DNA of 9,360 bases from Kiritimatiellia bacterium. GTDB taxonomy: Bacteria; Verrucomicrobiota; Kiritimatiellia; RFP12; UBA1067. The stretch spans positions 1 through 9,360 of the forward strand of contig JAFNRY010000314.1 in assembly GCA_017385345.1 (NCBI GenBank). The letters are read 5' to 3'. Position numbers and translations under genes: made by a program. The notes under the pieces were generated by a model. That model saw only the letters and a list, made by a program, of their open reading frames with translations. It was not told the DNA's origin and searched no databases. Positions 1-7,399 of the stretch are shown piece after piece. The stretch's first letter is position 1, and each line of letters opens with the position of its first letter.

Positions 1-23
1 ACCCTGCGCCGCGCCCGGGACGG

Positions 24-1304
24 TCACTTGACCTTCTTGTACCCGTAAACCGCCCTGTCGCCGAGCTCTTCCTCGATGCGCAGAAGCTGGTTGTACTTCG
101 CTATGCGGTCCGTGCGGCTCATGGAGCCGGTCTTGATCTGGCCGCTGTTCGTCGCGACGGCGATATCCGCGATCGTCGCGTCCTCGGTTTCGCCCGAACG
201 GTGCGAGGTGACCGACGTGTAGCCGGCGCGGTGCGCCATTTCGATGGCGTCGAGCGTTTCGGAAAGCGATCCGATCTGGTTGACCTTGATGAGGATCGAG
301 TTCGCGGCGCCGAGCTTGATGCCCTTCTCGAGGTACTTCACGTTGGTGACAAAGAGATCGTCGCCGACGAGCTGGCACTTCGAGCCGATCGCCTTGGTGA
401 GGGCGACCCAGCCGTCCCAGTCGCCTTCGGCCATGCCGTCTTCGATCGAATCGATCGGATACTTCTTGACGAGCGTCTCGAGGTACTTGACCTGTTCGGC
501 GGATTTGAGCTTCTTACCCTTCTTGCCTTCCTTCCAGGTGTAGTCGTAGATGCCGTCCTTGTAGAACTCGCTGGAGGCGCAGTCCATGGCGATCGTCACG
601 TCCTTGCCCGGCTTGTAGCCGGCCTTCTTGATGGCCGCGATGATGCAGTCGAGCGCGTCCTCGATCGAGTCGAGGGCGGGCGCGAAGCCGCCTTCGTCGC
701 CGACGGCGGTGGAGAGGCCGCGGGCCTTGAGGACCTTCTTGAGGTTGTGGAACACCTCGGCGCCGCAGCGCAGGCCTTCCTTGAAGCTCTTGGCGCCGAC
801 CGGGCGGATCATGAACTCCTGGAACGCGATCGGCGCGTCAGAGTGGGCGCCGCCGTTGATGATGTTCATCATCGGAACGGGGAGGGTGTAGGTGTTCGTG
901 CCGCCGATGTAGCGGTAGAGGGGCATGCCGAGCGAGTTGGCCGCGGCCTTGGCGACCGCCAGCGAAACGCCGAGAATCGCGTTCGCGCCGAGTTTCGACT
1001 TCGTGGGAGTACCGTCGAGCTTCAGCATCAGGGCGTCGATGCCGCGCTGATCGCAGGCGCAGAGGCCGACGAGCTTCGGGGCGATGATCTTGTTGACGTT
1101 GGCGACCGCCTTGGATACGCCCTTGCCGAGATAGCGCTTCGGATCGCCGTCGCGCAGTTCAAGCGCTTCGTTCACGCCGGTGGACGCGCCGGACGGAACG
1201 GCGGCGCGCCCGAGCGTGCCGTCTTCGAGATAGACGTCGACTTCTACCGTAGGGTTGCCGCGGGAATCGATTATCTCGCGCGCCTTGATGTCCTGAATGA
1301 TCAT
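24..1304 (-). CDS. eno: Enolase (phosphopyruvate hydratase)
   Basis: Cytoplasmic glycolytic enzyme that interconverts 2-phosphoglycerate and phosphoenolpyruvate. The 426-residue protein has the usual family length and all key residues: the mobile loop SGASTG (38-43), catalytic Glu204 in GDEGG, Mg ligands Asp241, Glu288 and Asp315, catalytic Lys340 in ILIKVNQ, SHRSGE (367-372) and Lys391. I chose the ATG at 1302-1304 because the protein then opens MIIQDIKAREIIDSRGNP, as enolases do, and AAAGGA lies 9 nt upstream. An in-frame GTG at 1352 would add 16 low-complexity residues and would sit almost at the predicted transcription start. The segment HSDAPIAFQEFMIRP (154-168) replaces the more common HADNNVDIQEFMI; I recall this variant from Bacteroidota enolases. 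The gene has its own promoter downstream of the MATE gene. It is complete, with a TGA at 24-26. Identity is near certain. Confidence 0.98.
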   Translation of the reverse strand: MIIQDIKAREIIDSRGNPTVEVDVYLEDGTLGRAAVPSGASTGVNEALELRDGDPKRYLGKGVSKAVANVNKIIAPKLVGLCACDQRGIDALMLKLDGTPTKSKLGANAILGVSLAVAKAAANSLGMPLYRYIGGTNTYTLPVPMMNIINGGAHSDAPIAFQEFMIRPVGAKSFKEGLRCGAEVFHNLKKVLKARGLSTAVGDEGGFAPALDSIEDALDCIIAAIKKAGYKPGKDVTIAMDCASSEFYKDGIYDYTWKEGKKGKKLKSAEQVKYLETLVKKYPIDSIEDGMAEGDWDGWVALTKAIGSKCQLVGDDLFVTNVKYLEKGIKLGAANSILIKVNQIGSLSETLDAIEMAHRAGYTSVTSHRSGETEDATIADIAVATNSGQIKTGSMSRTDRIAKYNQLLRIEEELGDRAVYGYKKVK

Positions 1305-1331
1305 CTTCTGTTTTCCTTTGCCTTGTTTTCC

Positions 1332-1347
1332 GGCGCCTCCCGGCGCC
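1332..1347 (-). promoter_or_regulatory. GNRA-capped hairpin in the eno 5' leader
   Basis: The leader RNA would read GGCGCC-GGGA-GGCGCC: a perfect 6-bp, all-GC stem closed by a GGGA (GNRA-class) tetraloop. It begins about 8 nt after the predicted transcription start and ends well before the Shine-Dalgarno AAAGGA (1319-1314), so it should not hide the ribosome site. It is followed by A-rich rather than U-rich RNA, so it is not an intrinsic terminator for this strand. A stabilising 5' hairpin is the simplest reading, which is inference. Confidence 0.5.
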
Positions 1348-1361
1348 TTCACGTTTCGTTT

Positions 1362-1391
1362 ATTCTACCATTTTCCCGCCGCAACGGTCAA
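1362..1391 (-). promoter_or_regulatory. Predicted sigma70-type promoter of eno
   Basis: On the minus strand, TTGACC (1391-1386) and TAGAAT (1367-1362) are separated by 18 bp, close to the TTGACA/TATAAT consensus. The predicted start is an A near 1354-1355, about 50 nt upstream of the eno ATG. The -35 box overlaps the stop codon of the MATE gene, so eno can be transcribed alone as well as by read-through. The same -35 hexamer is seen upstream of nusA. This is inferred from sequence only. Confidence 0.65.
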
Positions 1392-2845
1392 CTTGCCGCG
1401 CCAATCTCCGCACGGCTCCCGGGCCTCGCCCCCCTCTCCCGGATCCGCGAGAGAAAGCGCGCGTGCGCGAGAATTGGCGGTATCGTCGCCACGTTACACA
1501 GAACGTCCGACACCGGCATGGAAAGCCATATCGCGAGAGCCTTGTCCTCCATGAAAAACGGCAGTATCCACACGATAGGCAGCAGACAGACGCCCTGGCG
1601 CAGCATGGAGAGGAATATGGCAATCTTCGGGCGGCCGATGGACTGGAAATAGGTCGTCGCCACCACGTTGACGAAAATGCACCATATCATGCAGTTGGAA
1701 AGCTGCAGATCGTGCGCGGCGAGATCCACGAGGCGGGCGTTGGAGGTATCGACGAACATGGACGCCACGAGGCGCGGAAACGGAGGCACGACCTGGACGG
1801 CGAAAGCCGCCAGGCACAGCGCCGCCGTCGCCCACACGCCGGTTTTCAGCGTTCCCAGCACGCGGCGGAAGTTTCTCGCCCCCCAGTTGAAGCCGATTAT
1901 CGGCTGAAGCCCCTGCTGCGTTCCGAGTATCGGCATGATGATCAGTATCAGGGCGCTGTGAAACACGCCCAGCGACGCGATCTGCTCCGTGCCCGCGGTC
2001 TCGTCGGGAATCCACTTGACGAACGCGACCTGCAGCGAGACGGCGATGAGCGAGCTCATGGCCTGCTGGAGGAACGGGGCGAGGCCTATGCCGCTCGTCC
2101 GCAGGAGGAGATTCCCGTAAAGGCGTATGCGGCGCAGCCTCAGGCGCACTACGGTCGTGCCGCGCCAGTAGCAGCCGAGCGCCCAGAGGCAGCTGGCCAG
2201 CATCGCGATGTTCGTCGCCCACGCCGCGCCGGAAATGCCCATGTCCAGACCGAATATGAAAACGGGATCCAGCAGCAGGTTCAGTCCGAATCCGGCAACC
2301 ATGCAATACATGGACCGTATCGCGCCGCCTTCCGCGCGCTGCATGGCGGAAAGGCCGAACGCCATGTGGGAAAACAAATGGGAAAAGACCACGGTTCCGA
2401 GATACGTCTTTGCGGCCTCCCTCGCGCCGGCCGTCACGCCGGCGGCTCCGCACCAATCGAGAACCGTGTCGAGATTGAAGAAAACGAGCGGCGGAAGAAT
2501 AAAGAAAAAAAGAAGCTTCACGGCGACGAGTTCGCCGAGAAGCTTTTCGCACGCCGGTCTGTCCCCTTCTCCGAGTTTTATGGAAAGAACCGCCGAGTGG
2601 CCGGCGCCGACGAACACGCCGAACGCCCCGAAAAGCATCATCACGGGCATGGCGAGCGTGAGGCCGGCCATCGCGTCCGTCCCGCAGCCCTTTCCGATGA
2701 AAATCCTGTCCACCACGGCGTAGAGCGCGTTGAGGGACATGGATACGAGCGCCGGCCACGAATACTTGAAGAGGAGCTTCGCCGGCTTTTCCGTGGCGAG
2801 CTCCTCGAGTTCGCGCCCCTTTCCCGTGAAAGCGGGGCGGCCCAT
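1388..2845 (-). CDS. MATE family multidrug/Na+ (or H+) antiporter
   Basis: An integral inner-membrane transporter of 485 residues with many hydrophobic segments, consistent with the usual 12 helices. MATE hallmarks are visible in both halves: the DPVFIFGLDMGISGAAWAT stretch (193-211) and QPIIGFNWGA (314-323). The family expels cationic drugs and metabolites using Na+ or H+ gradients; the substrate and ion here cannot be read from sequence. The start ATG shares one base with the TGA of the upstream lipoprotein gene (TGATG), there is no strong Shine-Dalgarno, and translational coupling is likely. The last 21 residues (465-485, rich in Arg, Gly and Ala) are hydrophilic and begin inside a near-perfect palindrome, so they look like a later extension beyond the final helix. 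It could equally be annotated as a MepA-like or polysaccharide-flippase-superfamily protein; the MATE motifs favour the first. Confidence 0.92.
   Translation of the reverse strand: MGRPAFTGKGRELEELATEKPAKLLFKYSWPALVSMSLNALYAVVDRIFIGKGCGTDAMAGLTLAMPVMMLFGAFGVFVGAGHSAVLSIKLGEGDRPACEKLLGELVAVKLLFFFILPPLVFFNLDTVLDWCGAAGVTAGAREAAKTYLGTVVFSHLFSHMAFGLSAMQRAEGGAIRSMYCMVAGFGLNLLLDPVFIFGLDMGISGAAWATNIAMLASCLWALGCYWRGTTVVRLRLRRIRLYGNLLLRTSGIGLAPFLQQAMSSLIAVSLQVAFVKWIPDETAGTEQIASLGVFHSALILIIMPILGTQQGLQPIIGFNWGARNFRRVLGTLKTGVWATAALCLAAFAVQVVPPFPRLVASMFVDTSNARLVDLAAHDLQLSNCMIWCIFVNVVATTYFQSIGRPKIAIFLSMLRQGVCLLPIVWILPFFMEDKALAIWLSMPVSDVLCNVATIPPILAHARFLSRIRERGARPGSRAEIGAAS
1434..1453. repeat. 20-bp near-perfect palindrome in the MATE gene 3' end
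   Basis: The sequence CTCTCCCGGATCCGCGAGAG has 10-bp arms with one mismatched pair (C/C) and no spacer. On the coding strand it encodes L-S-R-I-R-E-R, residues 465-471 of the MATE protein. The arms could form a cruciform or RNA stem, but there is no loop and no U-run, so it is not a terminator. The LSRIRERG peptide is one I have met at ends of unrelated bacterial proteins where a small palindromic repeat has entered a coding region. No second copy is present in the window. Confidence 0.55.
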
Positions 2846-3501
2846 CAGAACACTATCCGGACGCCGGGCAGCGCCGAGCGTATGCGGCGCATTTCGCTCT
2901 CGTCGAGCCGGAGATCGCCCAGCTTGAGCGAACGGAGGCTTTTCCAGGCGCCGAGATCGGCGGGCAGCGACCGTAGCGCCGTGCGGGACAGGTCAAGATG
3001 CCTCAGGCCGCTCTTCCTGGCGAGCCACTCCGGTATTTCGGCCACTGGATTGCCAGACATGTCGATCATCTCCAGTTCCGGCAGCGCCTCGAGGAACGGC
3101 GGGACTTCGCGCAGCCTGTTTCCGGCGAGATATATCTTCTCGAGACGCGCCAGATGCGAAAGGTCGGGCACGCTCTCGAGCTTGTTGTCGTTGAGCCTCA
3201 GCCAGCGCAGGGATTTGAAAGCGGCGATCTCGTCGATGTTGGTGAGCGAATTGCGGTCGAGGTTCAAATACTCGACCTTCGCGGGATCGATGTTCCGGAA
3301 GCGGCCGACGAGCCGCTCGCCGTTCGCATCGACCCCGCGCCGGAGGAGCAGCCCGGCGGAGAAGACCTCCGCCTTGCCGTCCTTCATGTAGATGCGCGAT
3401 TCCGGCGGCACGCGGCCGTCGGCCTTGACGGGCTCGTCGAAGCATCCGGAAAGGATGCCGGCGGCGGCCGCCGCAACGCATACTGCCGTCGGAATACGCA
3501 T
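2845..3501 (-). CDS. Leucine-rich-repeat lipoprotein
   Basis: A 218-residue predicted lipoprotein of unknown specific function. The N-terminus has a signal peptide with a hydrophobic Ala-rich core and a lipobox LSGC with the lipidated Cys at 20; there is no Asp directly after the Cys, so outer-membrane location is plausible in a diderm. After a linker (21-75), six LRR units of 22-23 residues follow, starting near 76, 98, 120, 143, 166 and 189, with the pattern LxxLxLxxNxLxxIP. Such solenoids usually bind proteins, so an adaptor or recognition role in the periplasm or envelope is inferred. The start lies 3 nt after the tpiA stop with no clear Shine-Dalgarno, and the stop overlaps the MATE start by one base. 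Tight coupling to tpiA upstream and the transporter downstream suggests co-expression rather than a known shared task. Confidence 0.85.
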   Translation of the reverse strand: MRIPTAVCVAAAAAGILSGCFDEPVKADGRVPPESRIYMKDGKAEVFSAGLLLRRGVDANGERLVGRFRNIDPAKVEYLNLDRNSLTNIDEIAAFKSLRWLRLNDNKLESVPDLSHLARLEKIYLAGNRLREVPPFLEALPELEMIDMSGNPVAEIPEWLARKSGLRHLDLSRTALRSLPADLGAWKSLRSLKLGDLRLDESEMRRIRSALPGVRIVF

Positions 3502-3504
3502 GGC

Positions 3505-4260
3505 TCAGTTCGCCGCGGCGACGATGGCCGCGAAATCCGCCGCCTTGAGGGCGGCGCCGCCGATAAGCCCGCCGTCGATATCCTTCTTGGCGAGAAGCTC
3601 CGCCGCGTTGCCCGGCTTCATGGAGCCGCCGTACTGGATTCTCACGGATTCGGCAGCCTCGGCCCCTACGAGCTTGGCGAGAGTTGCGCGGATGAGAGCG
3701 TGCACTTCCTGCGCCTGGTCGGGCGTGGCGGTCTTGCCGGTGCCGATCGCCCAGACCGGCTCGTACGCGACCACGAGCTTCGCGCAATCCGCCGCCGTCA
3801 CGTCCTTGAGGCCGACGTTCATCTGGCGCTCGATTACTTCGACGAGCTTTCCGCCCTCGCGCTCCTCGAGCGTTTCGCCGACGCAGACGATGGCGACCAG
3901 GCCTGCCGCGATCGCCGCGCGCGCGCGCTGGTTCACGGTCTCGTCCGTCTCGCCGAAATACTGGCGGCGCTCGCTGTGGCCGATTATGACATACTTCGCG
4001 CCGGCGTCCACGAGCATCGCGGGGGAGATTTCGCCGGTGTACGCGCCGGACTCCTTCCAGTGGCAGTTCTCCGCGCCGATTCCGACGTGCGTCCCGGCCG
4101 CGGCCGCGATGGCGGCGGGCAGGTCGATCGCCGGCGTGCAGCACACCGTCTCGACGTTTCCGTACTGCGCCGTCGCCTCGGCGACCGCCTTCACGAGCGC
4201 CGCGGCTTCGGACGGCTTGACGTTCATCTTCCAGTTGCCGGCTATTATCTTCTTTCTCAT
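3505..4260 (-). CDS. tpiA: Triosephosphate isomerase
   Basis: Cytoplasmic TIM-barrel enzyme interconverting dihydroxyacetone phosphate and glyceraldehyde 3-phosphate. The 251-residue length is typical, and all catalytic features are present: Asn9 and Lys11 in GNWKMN, His95 in GHSERR, general base Glu167 in YEPVWAIGTG, the flexible loop 6 (about 169-178), and phosphate-binding YGGS (210-213) and GGLIGGAAL (230-238). The start ATG overlaps the TGA of the dCMP deaminase gene (ATGA), and AAAGG (4271-4267) lies 6 nt upstream inside the last codons of that gene, so its translation is probably coupled. A second glycolytic gene, eno, lies two genes downstream on its own promoter. Identity is near certain. 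Confidence 0.98.
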   Translation of the reverse strand: MRKKIIAGNWKMNVKPSEAAALVKAVAEATAQYGNVETVCCTPAIDLPAAIAAAAGTHVGIGAENCHWKESGAYTGEISPAMLVDAGAKYVIIGHSERRQYFGETDETVNQRARAAIAAGLVAIVCVGETLEEREGGKLVEVIERQMNVGLKDVTAADCAKLVVAYEPVWAIGTGKTATPDQAQEVHALIRATLAKLVGAEAAESVRIQYGGSMKPGNAAELLAKKDIDGGLIGGAALKAADFAAIVAAAN

Positions 4261-4760
4261 TTTCTACCTTTCGTTTGCGCCGGCTTGCCCGGCTTGTATT
4301 TCCTGTGGGCCACCCCGGCCGACTTGAAAATCTCCTTCACGCGCGGCAGGAAGGCGTAGTCCCCGCCGTAAACCACCTCTTTCACCCCCGAGTTGATTAT
4401 CAGTTTCGCGCACGTGAGGCACGGCGAAATCGTAACGTATATCGTCGCGTCCTTTATTGCGTGGCCGAAAAACGCCGCCTGGCAGATCGCGTTCTGCTCG
4501 GCGTGCACGCAAAGGCACTCCTCGAGATCGGCGCCGCTCGCCGCCTTGCCGGAACAGCGGGGGCATCCCCCCTCGAAGCAATTGCGAACCCCGTGCGGAG
4601 TCCCGTTGTAGCCGGTCGAAAGTATGTGGCGGTCTTTGACGATCACGGCCGCCACCTTGCGGCGCAGGCAGTTGCTCCGCCCGGCGATGACGTTCGCTAT
4701 TCCCATGAAATAGTCGTCCCAACCGGGCCTCGGATCGACGACCTTCCCCTTCCCGGCCAT
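4257..4760 (-). CDS. dCMP deaminase (ComEB-like cytidine/deoxycytidylate deaminase family)
   Basis: Predicted to deaminate dCMP to dUMP, feeding thymidylate synthesis in the cytoplasm. The 167-residue protein has the zinc-dependent deaminase signature: HAE at 86-88 (zinc ligand His86, proton shuttle Glu88) and PCxxC at 113-117 (Cys114 and Cys117). The extra cysteines before the active site (61, 66, 69) fit the structural zinc seen in several dCMP deaminases, though I cannot assign ligands. The N-terminal WDDYFMGIA and the STGYNGTP segment (48-55) are typical of dCMP rather than free cytidine deaminases. It begins 22 nt after infB with no good Shine-Dalgarno, only a G-rich run, and ends in a 4-nt overlap with tpiA. 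Other members of the superfamily, such as RibD-type enzymes, are less likely because those motifs and the length fit dCMP deaminase. Confidence 0.92.
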   Translation of the reverse strand: MAGKGKVVDPRPGWDDYFMGIANVIAGRSNCLRRKVAAVIVKDRHILSTGYNGTPHGVRNCFEGGCPRCSGKAASGADLEECLCVHAEQNAICQAAFFGHAIKDATIYVTISPCLTCAKLIINSGVKEVVYGGDYAFLPRVKEIFKSAGVAHRKYKPGKPAQTKGRK

Positions 4761-4782
4761 GCCAGCCCCGCCGCGCGCCGCC

Positions 4783-7380
4783 TTACAGCGACCTCGGCAG
4801 CTCCTCCATCTGGTAGCACTCTATCGTGTCGCCCGTCTCGAAGCCTTCGTACCCGGCGAAGCACACGCCGCACTCCTGCTGGCCGGTCACTTCCTTGACC
4901 TCGTCCTTGAAGTGGCGCAGCGTCTGGACCTTGCCGTCCCAGACGCACTCCTTGCCGCGCAGTATGCGGAAGCGCTCCTTCGCGACGAGCTTGCCGTCGA
5001 GCATCTGCGAGCCGGCGATCCTGCCGAGCTTGCCGATGTCGTAGATCGCCTTGACGGCCGCATGGCCGAGCACGACCTCTTTGTATTCGGGCGGGAGCAG
5101 GTCGAGCATGGAGTTCTTCACGTGATCGATCAGTTCGTATATGATGCGGAACGAATTGATCTTCACGCCGTCGTGCCTCGCCTGGCCCTGAACGCCGGAA
5201 TCGCAGCCGATGTCGAAACCTACGATCGCCGCCTTGCCGGCCGCCGCGGACTTGACGTCCGTGAGCGACACGTTGCCGGTGCCGGTGCCAATGATGTGCA
5301 AGCCGACCTTTTCGCTCTTGATCTGGCCGAGGGCCTCGACTATGGCTTCGAGCGAACCCTGGGTGTCGCTCTTCACGATGACGTTCAGCTCGCGCCTGCC
5401 TTCGGCCGCCATGCGGCTCATGATGGAGTCGAGAGTCGCCGCTTTCGACATCGAAAGCTCCTGCTCCTTCCTCTCCTGGGCGGCTTCGGCGGCGAGCGTC
5501 CTGGCGCGCTTTTCGTCGAGCATGACGCGGAACTCCGCGCCCGCCTCCGGCACTCCGGAAAGGCCGGTGGCCTTGACCGGCGTCGAAGGCGGCGCCTCCT
5601 TGATCCTGCGTCCGCGGTCGTCGATAAGCGCCCTGACCTTGCCGAAGTGCTCGCCGATCAGTATCGCATCGCCCACCTTGAGGGTTCCTCCGGCCACGAG
5701 CAGCGTCGCGCAAGGCCCGAGCCCCTGCTGGAGCTCCGCTTCTATCACGTAGCCGTTGGCGCGGCGCGCCGGATTCGCCGTAAGCTCGAGCATCTCCGCC
5801 TGGACCAGTATGTTTTCGAGAAGCTCGTCCACGCCCTGCCCCGTCACGCCGGACACCGGGCAGCATATTATGTCGCCGCCCCACGCTTCCGGCGTAAGCC
5901 CCCTCTTCTGCAGCTGCTGCATCACGCGATCGACGTTCGCCGTCGGCTTGTCCACCTTGGTGACGGCGACCATTATCTGCACGCCGGCCTTGCGGGCCAC
6001 GGAAATGCACTCTTCGGTCTGCGGCATGATGCCGTCGTCCGCCGCGATTATCAGAACCGCGATGTCGGTGATCTGGGCGCCTCTCGCGCGCATGGCGCCG
6101 AACGCCGCGTGACCGGGCGTGTCGAGGAAGGTGATCTTCTTGCCGGCGATCTCGACCTGGTAGGCGCTGATCTGCTGCGTTATGCCGCCGGCTTCGCCGG
6201 CCGCGACCTTCTCCTTGCGGATCCAATCCATGAGCGTCGTCTTGCCGTGGTCGACATGGCCGAGGAACGTGACGACCGGAGCGCGCGGCCGCAGGCTCTC
6301 GGGCGGATCCTCGGGTATCAAATCGTCCGCGTCGATCGCCTTCATCACCGGCTTCGCCGCGCTCCTGTCGCGCGCATGCTCTATCATCACCTTGAATCCG
6401 TACTTCGCCGCGACTTTCGTGGCGACGTCCGGCTCGATGCGCTGGTTAATGGAAGCGAGTATCTTGAGAGCCATAAGGTCGGCGATGAGCCTGTTCGGCT
6501 TCAGCCCGAGCTTGGCGGCGAAGTCTTTGACCACGACCGCGCCCCTGATGGACACCTCCTTAGACTCCTCGTTCACGCTTATCTGGCCGGTCGTTGCCGG
6601 AACCGGCGGCTGGAGGCGCATCGTGCGCTGCTTATCGAACGCCTTCTGCCCCTCGCAGTTCTTGCGATCCTTCTTGTTGCCGCGGTCCCCTTCGTCGTAA
6701 TCGACCTGCTTGGGCGGGCGCACCTTGGGCTGCGCGGCGACGGTGATCTTCACCGCCGGCGCGGGGACGGAAGGCTTGAGCGGCTTGAATCCGGCGGCTG
6801 AAAGCCCTACCTTGATCGCGCCCGGCGCCATTCCCCCGGCGCGCGGCTGCGCGGCCGGTTTCCGGCCCGGATTGATGGAAATGCGCGGCAGGGGCGCCGG
6901 AGCCGCGGGGGCTTTGGCCGCCTCGGGCGCAACCGCCGCGGCCGGCGGCTGCTTTGCGGCGGAGAGCGCCGCCGACGGCGATGAAGGCTTCTTCGCCGGA
7001 GCCGGAGCCGGAGCCGCCGGCACGACGGACGCCTTCGCTGCGGTCCGCGGCTTGACGGCCGCCGTCCGGGGATTCGCGAATTTCTCTCCCTTGGACGCCT
7101 TCTCGGCGATTTCGAGATGCCCGGCCAGCTTTTCGCGATCGGCATCTATCGCGGCTTTCGCGTTTTTCGCGGCTTTCGCGCGCTTCGCTTCGCGCGCGGC
7201 GTCGCCAGCCGCGGCGCCGTCCTTGCCCGACAGCCTGGCGAGCGCCTTTCTCAACGCCGCCGCTTCGCTTTCATCGATGCTGCTTATAGCCGTCGTGGCC
7301 TCGGCCCCGCACTCCGCGGCCGCTTTCAGCGCTACGACGCTTGCAACGCCCGCTTCCCTGGCTAATTCGTATATTCTCAT
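4783..7380 (-). CDS. infB: Translation initiation factor IF-2
   Basis: GTPase that delivers initiator fMet-tRNA to the ribosome and promotes subunit joining. Order of parts in 865 residues: an IF2_N motif (1-50); a long Ala/Pro/Lys-rich linker (about 51-265); a second IF2_N-like segment (276-331); the G domain (about 369-535) with GHVDHGKT (374-381), GGIT (398-401) and DTPGH (420-424); a beta-barrel domain II (about 538-625); and domains III and IV to the end. The G4 motif is TKVD (474-477) rather than NKxD, and G5 is SGVT where SAxT is usual. In domain II, GLGPCAT (553-559) replaces the common GRGPVAT. GAGGTGG lies 5 nt before the ATG, and the gene starts 19 nt after nusA. The conserved nusA-infB pair supports the call, but rbfA does not follow; a dCMP deaminase does. 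Confidence 0.98.
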   Translation of the reverse strand: MRIYELAREAGVASVVALKAAAECGAEATTAISSIDESEAAALRKALARLSGKDGAAAGDAAREAKRAKAAKNAKAAIDADREKLAGHLEIAEKASKGEKFANPRTAAVKPRTAAKASVVPAAPAPAPAKKPSSPSAALSAAKQPPAAAVAPEAAKAPAAPAPLPRISINPGRKPAAQPRAGGMAPGAIKVGLSAAGFKPLKPSVPAPAVKITVAAQPKVRPPKQVDYDEGDRGNKKDRKNCEGQKAFDKQRTMRLQPPVPATTGQISVNEESKEVSIRGAVVVKDFAAKLGLKPNRLIADLMALKILASINQRIEPDVATKVAAKYGFKVMIEHARDRSAAKPVMKAIDADDLIPEDPPESLRPRAPVVTFLGHVDHGKTTLMDWIRKEKVAAGEAGGITQQISAYQVEIAGKKITFLDTPGHAAFGAMRARGAQITDIAVLIIAADDGIMPQTEECISVARKAGVQIMVAVTKVDKPTANVDRVMQQLQKRGLTPEAWGGDIICCPVSGVTGQGVDELLENILVQAEMLELTANPARRANGYVIEAELQQGLGPCATLLVAGGTLKVGDAILIGEHFGKVRALIDDRGRRIKEAPPSTPVKATGLSGVPEAGAEFRVMLDEKRARTLAAEAAQERKEQELSMSKAATLDSIMSRMAAEGRRELNVIVKSDTQGSLEAIVEALGQIKSEKVGLHIIGTGTGNVSLTDVKSAAAGKAAIVGFDIGCDSGVQGQARHDGVKINSFRIIYELIDHVKNSMLDLLPPEYKEVVLGHAAVKAIYDIGKLGRIAGSQMLDGKLVAKERFRILRGKECVWDGKVQTLRHFKDEVKEVTGQQECGVCFAGYEGFETGDTIECYQMEELPRSL
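7151..7180. repeat. Short direct repeat in the infB linker
   Basis: The 12-mer GCGGCTTTCGCG occurs at 7151-7162 and 7169-7180, an 18-bp period, and encodes part of the Ala/Lys-rich linker of IF-2 (AKAAKNAKAA). A second microrepeat, three copies of GCCGGA at 6995-7012, encodes alternating Ala-Pro. Both are simple expansions in a low-complexity, probably flexible linker. Confidence 0.7.
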
Positions 7381-7399
7381 CTAAACCACCTCGCTGGCG

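Noticed and set aside
1..23. Terminator after eno
   Set aside because: Only 23 bases are available downstream of the stop; they are GC-rich with CCCGGG but no U-run, so nothing can be called.
1305..1352. Longer enolase starting at GTG 1352
   Set aside because: The extra residues are low complexity, enolases start at MIIQDI-like sequences, a good Shine-Dalgarno precedes 1304, and the leader hairpin and promoter occupy the region.
1332..1355. Intrinsic terminator on the plus strand formed by the GGCGCC hairpin and the T-rich run after it
   Set aside because: There is no plus-strand gene to its left that would need it, and the T-run is broken (TTCACGTTTCGTTTATT); the eno leader hairpin explains it better.
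4759..6801. A 680-codon open frame on the plus strand opposite infB, and similar long frames opposite eno, MATE, tpiA and nusA
   Set aside because: These are antisense shadows caused by high GC and biased third positions; their products are Arg/Ala/His-rich, show no family motifs and have no consistent ribosome sites, while the minus-strand genes are unmistakable.
6690..7260. Possible separate gene or frameshift in the low-complexity part of infB
   Set aside because: The frame is continuous from the IF2_N motif to the G domain, and long Ala/Pro/Lys linkers are normal for IF-2.
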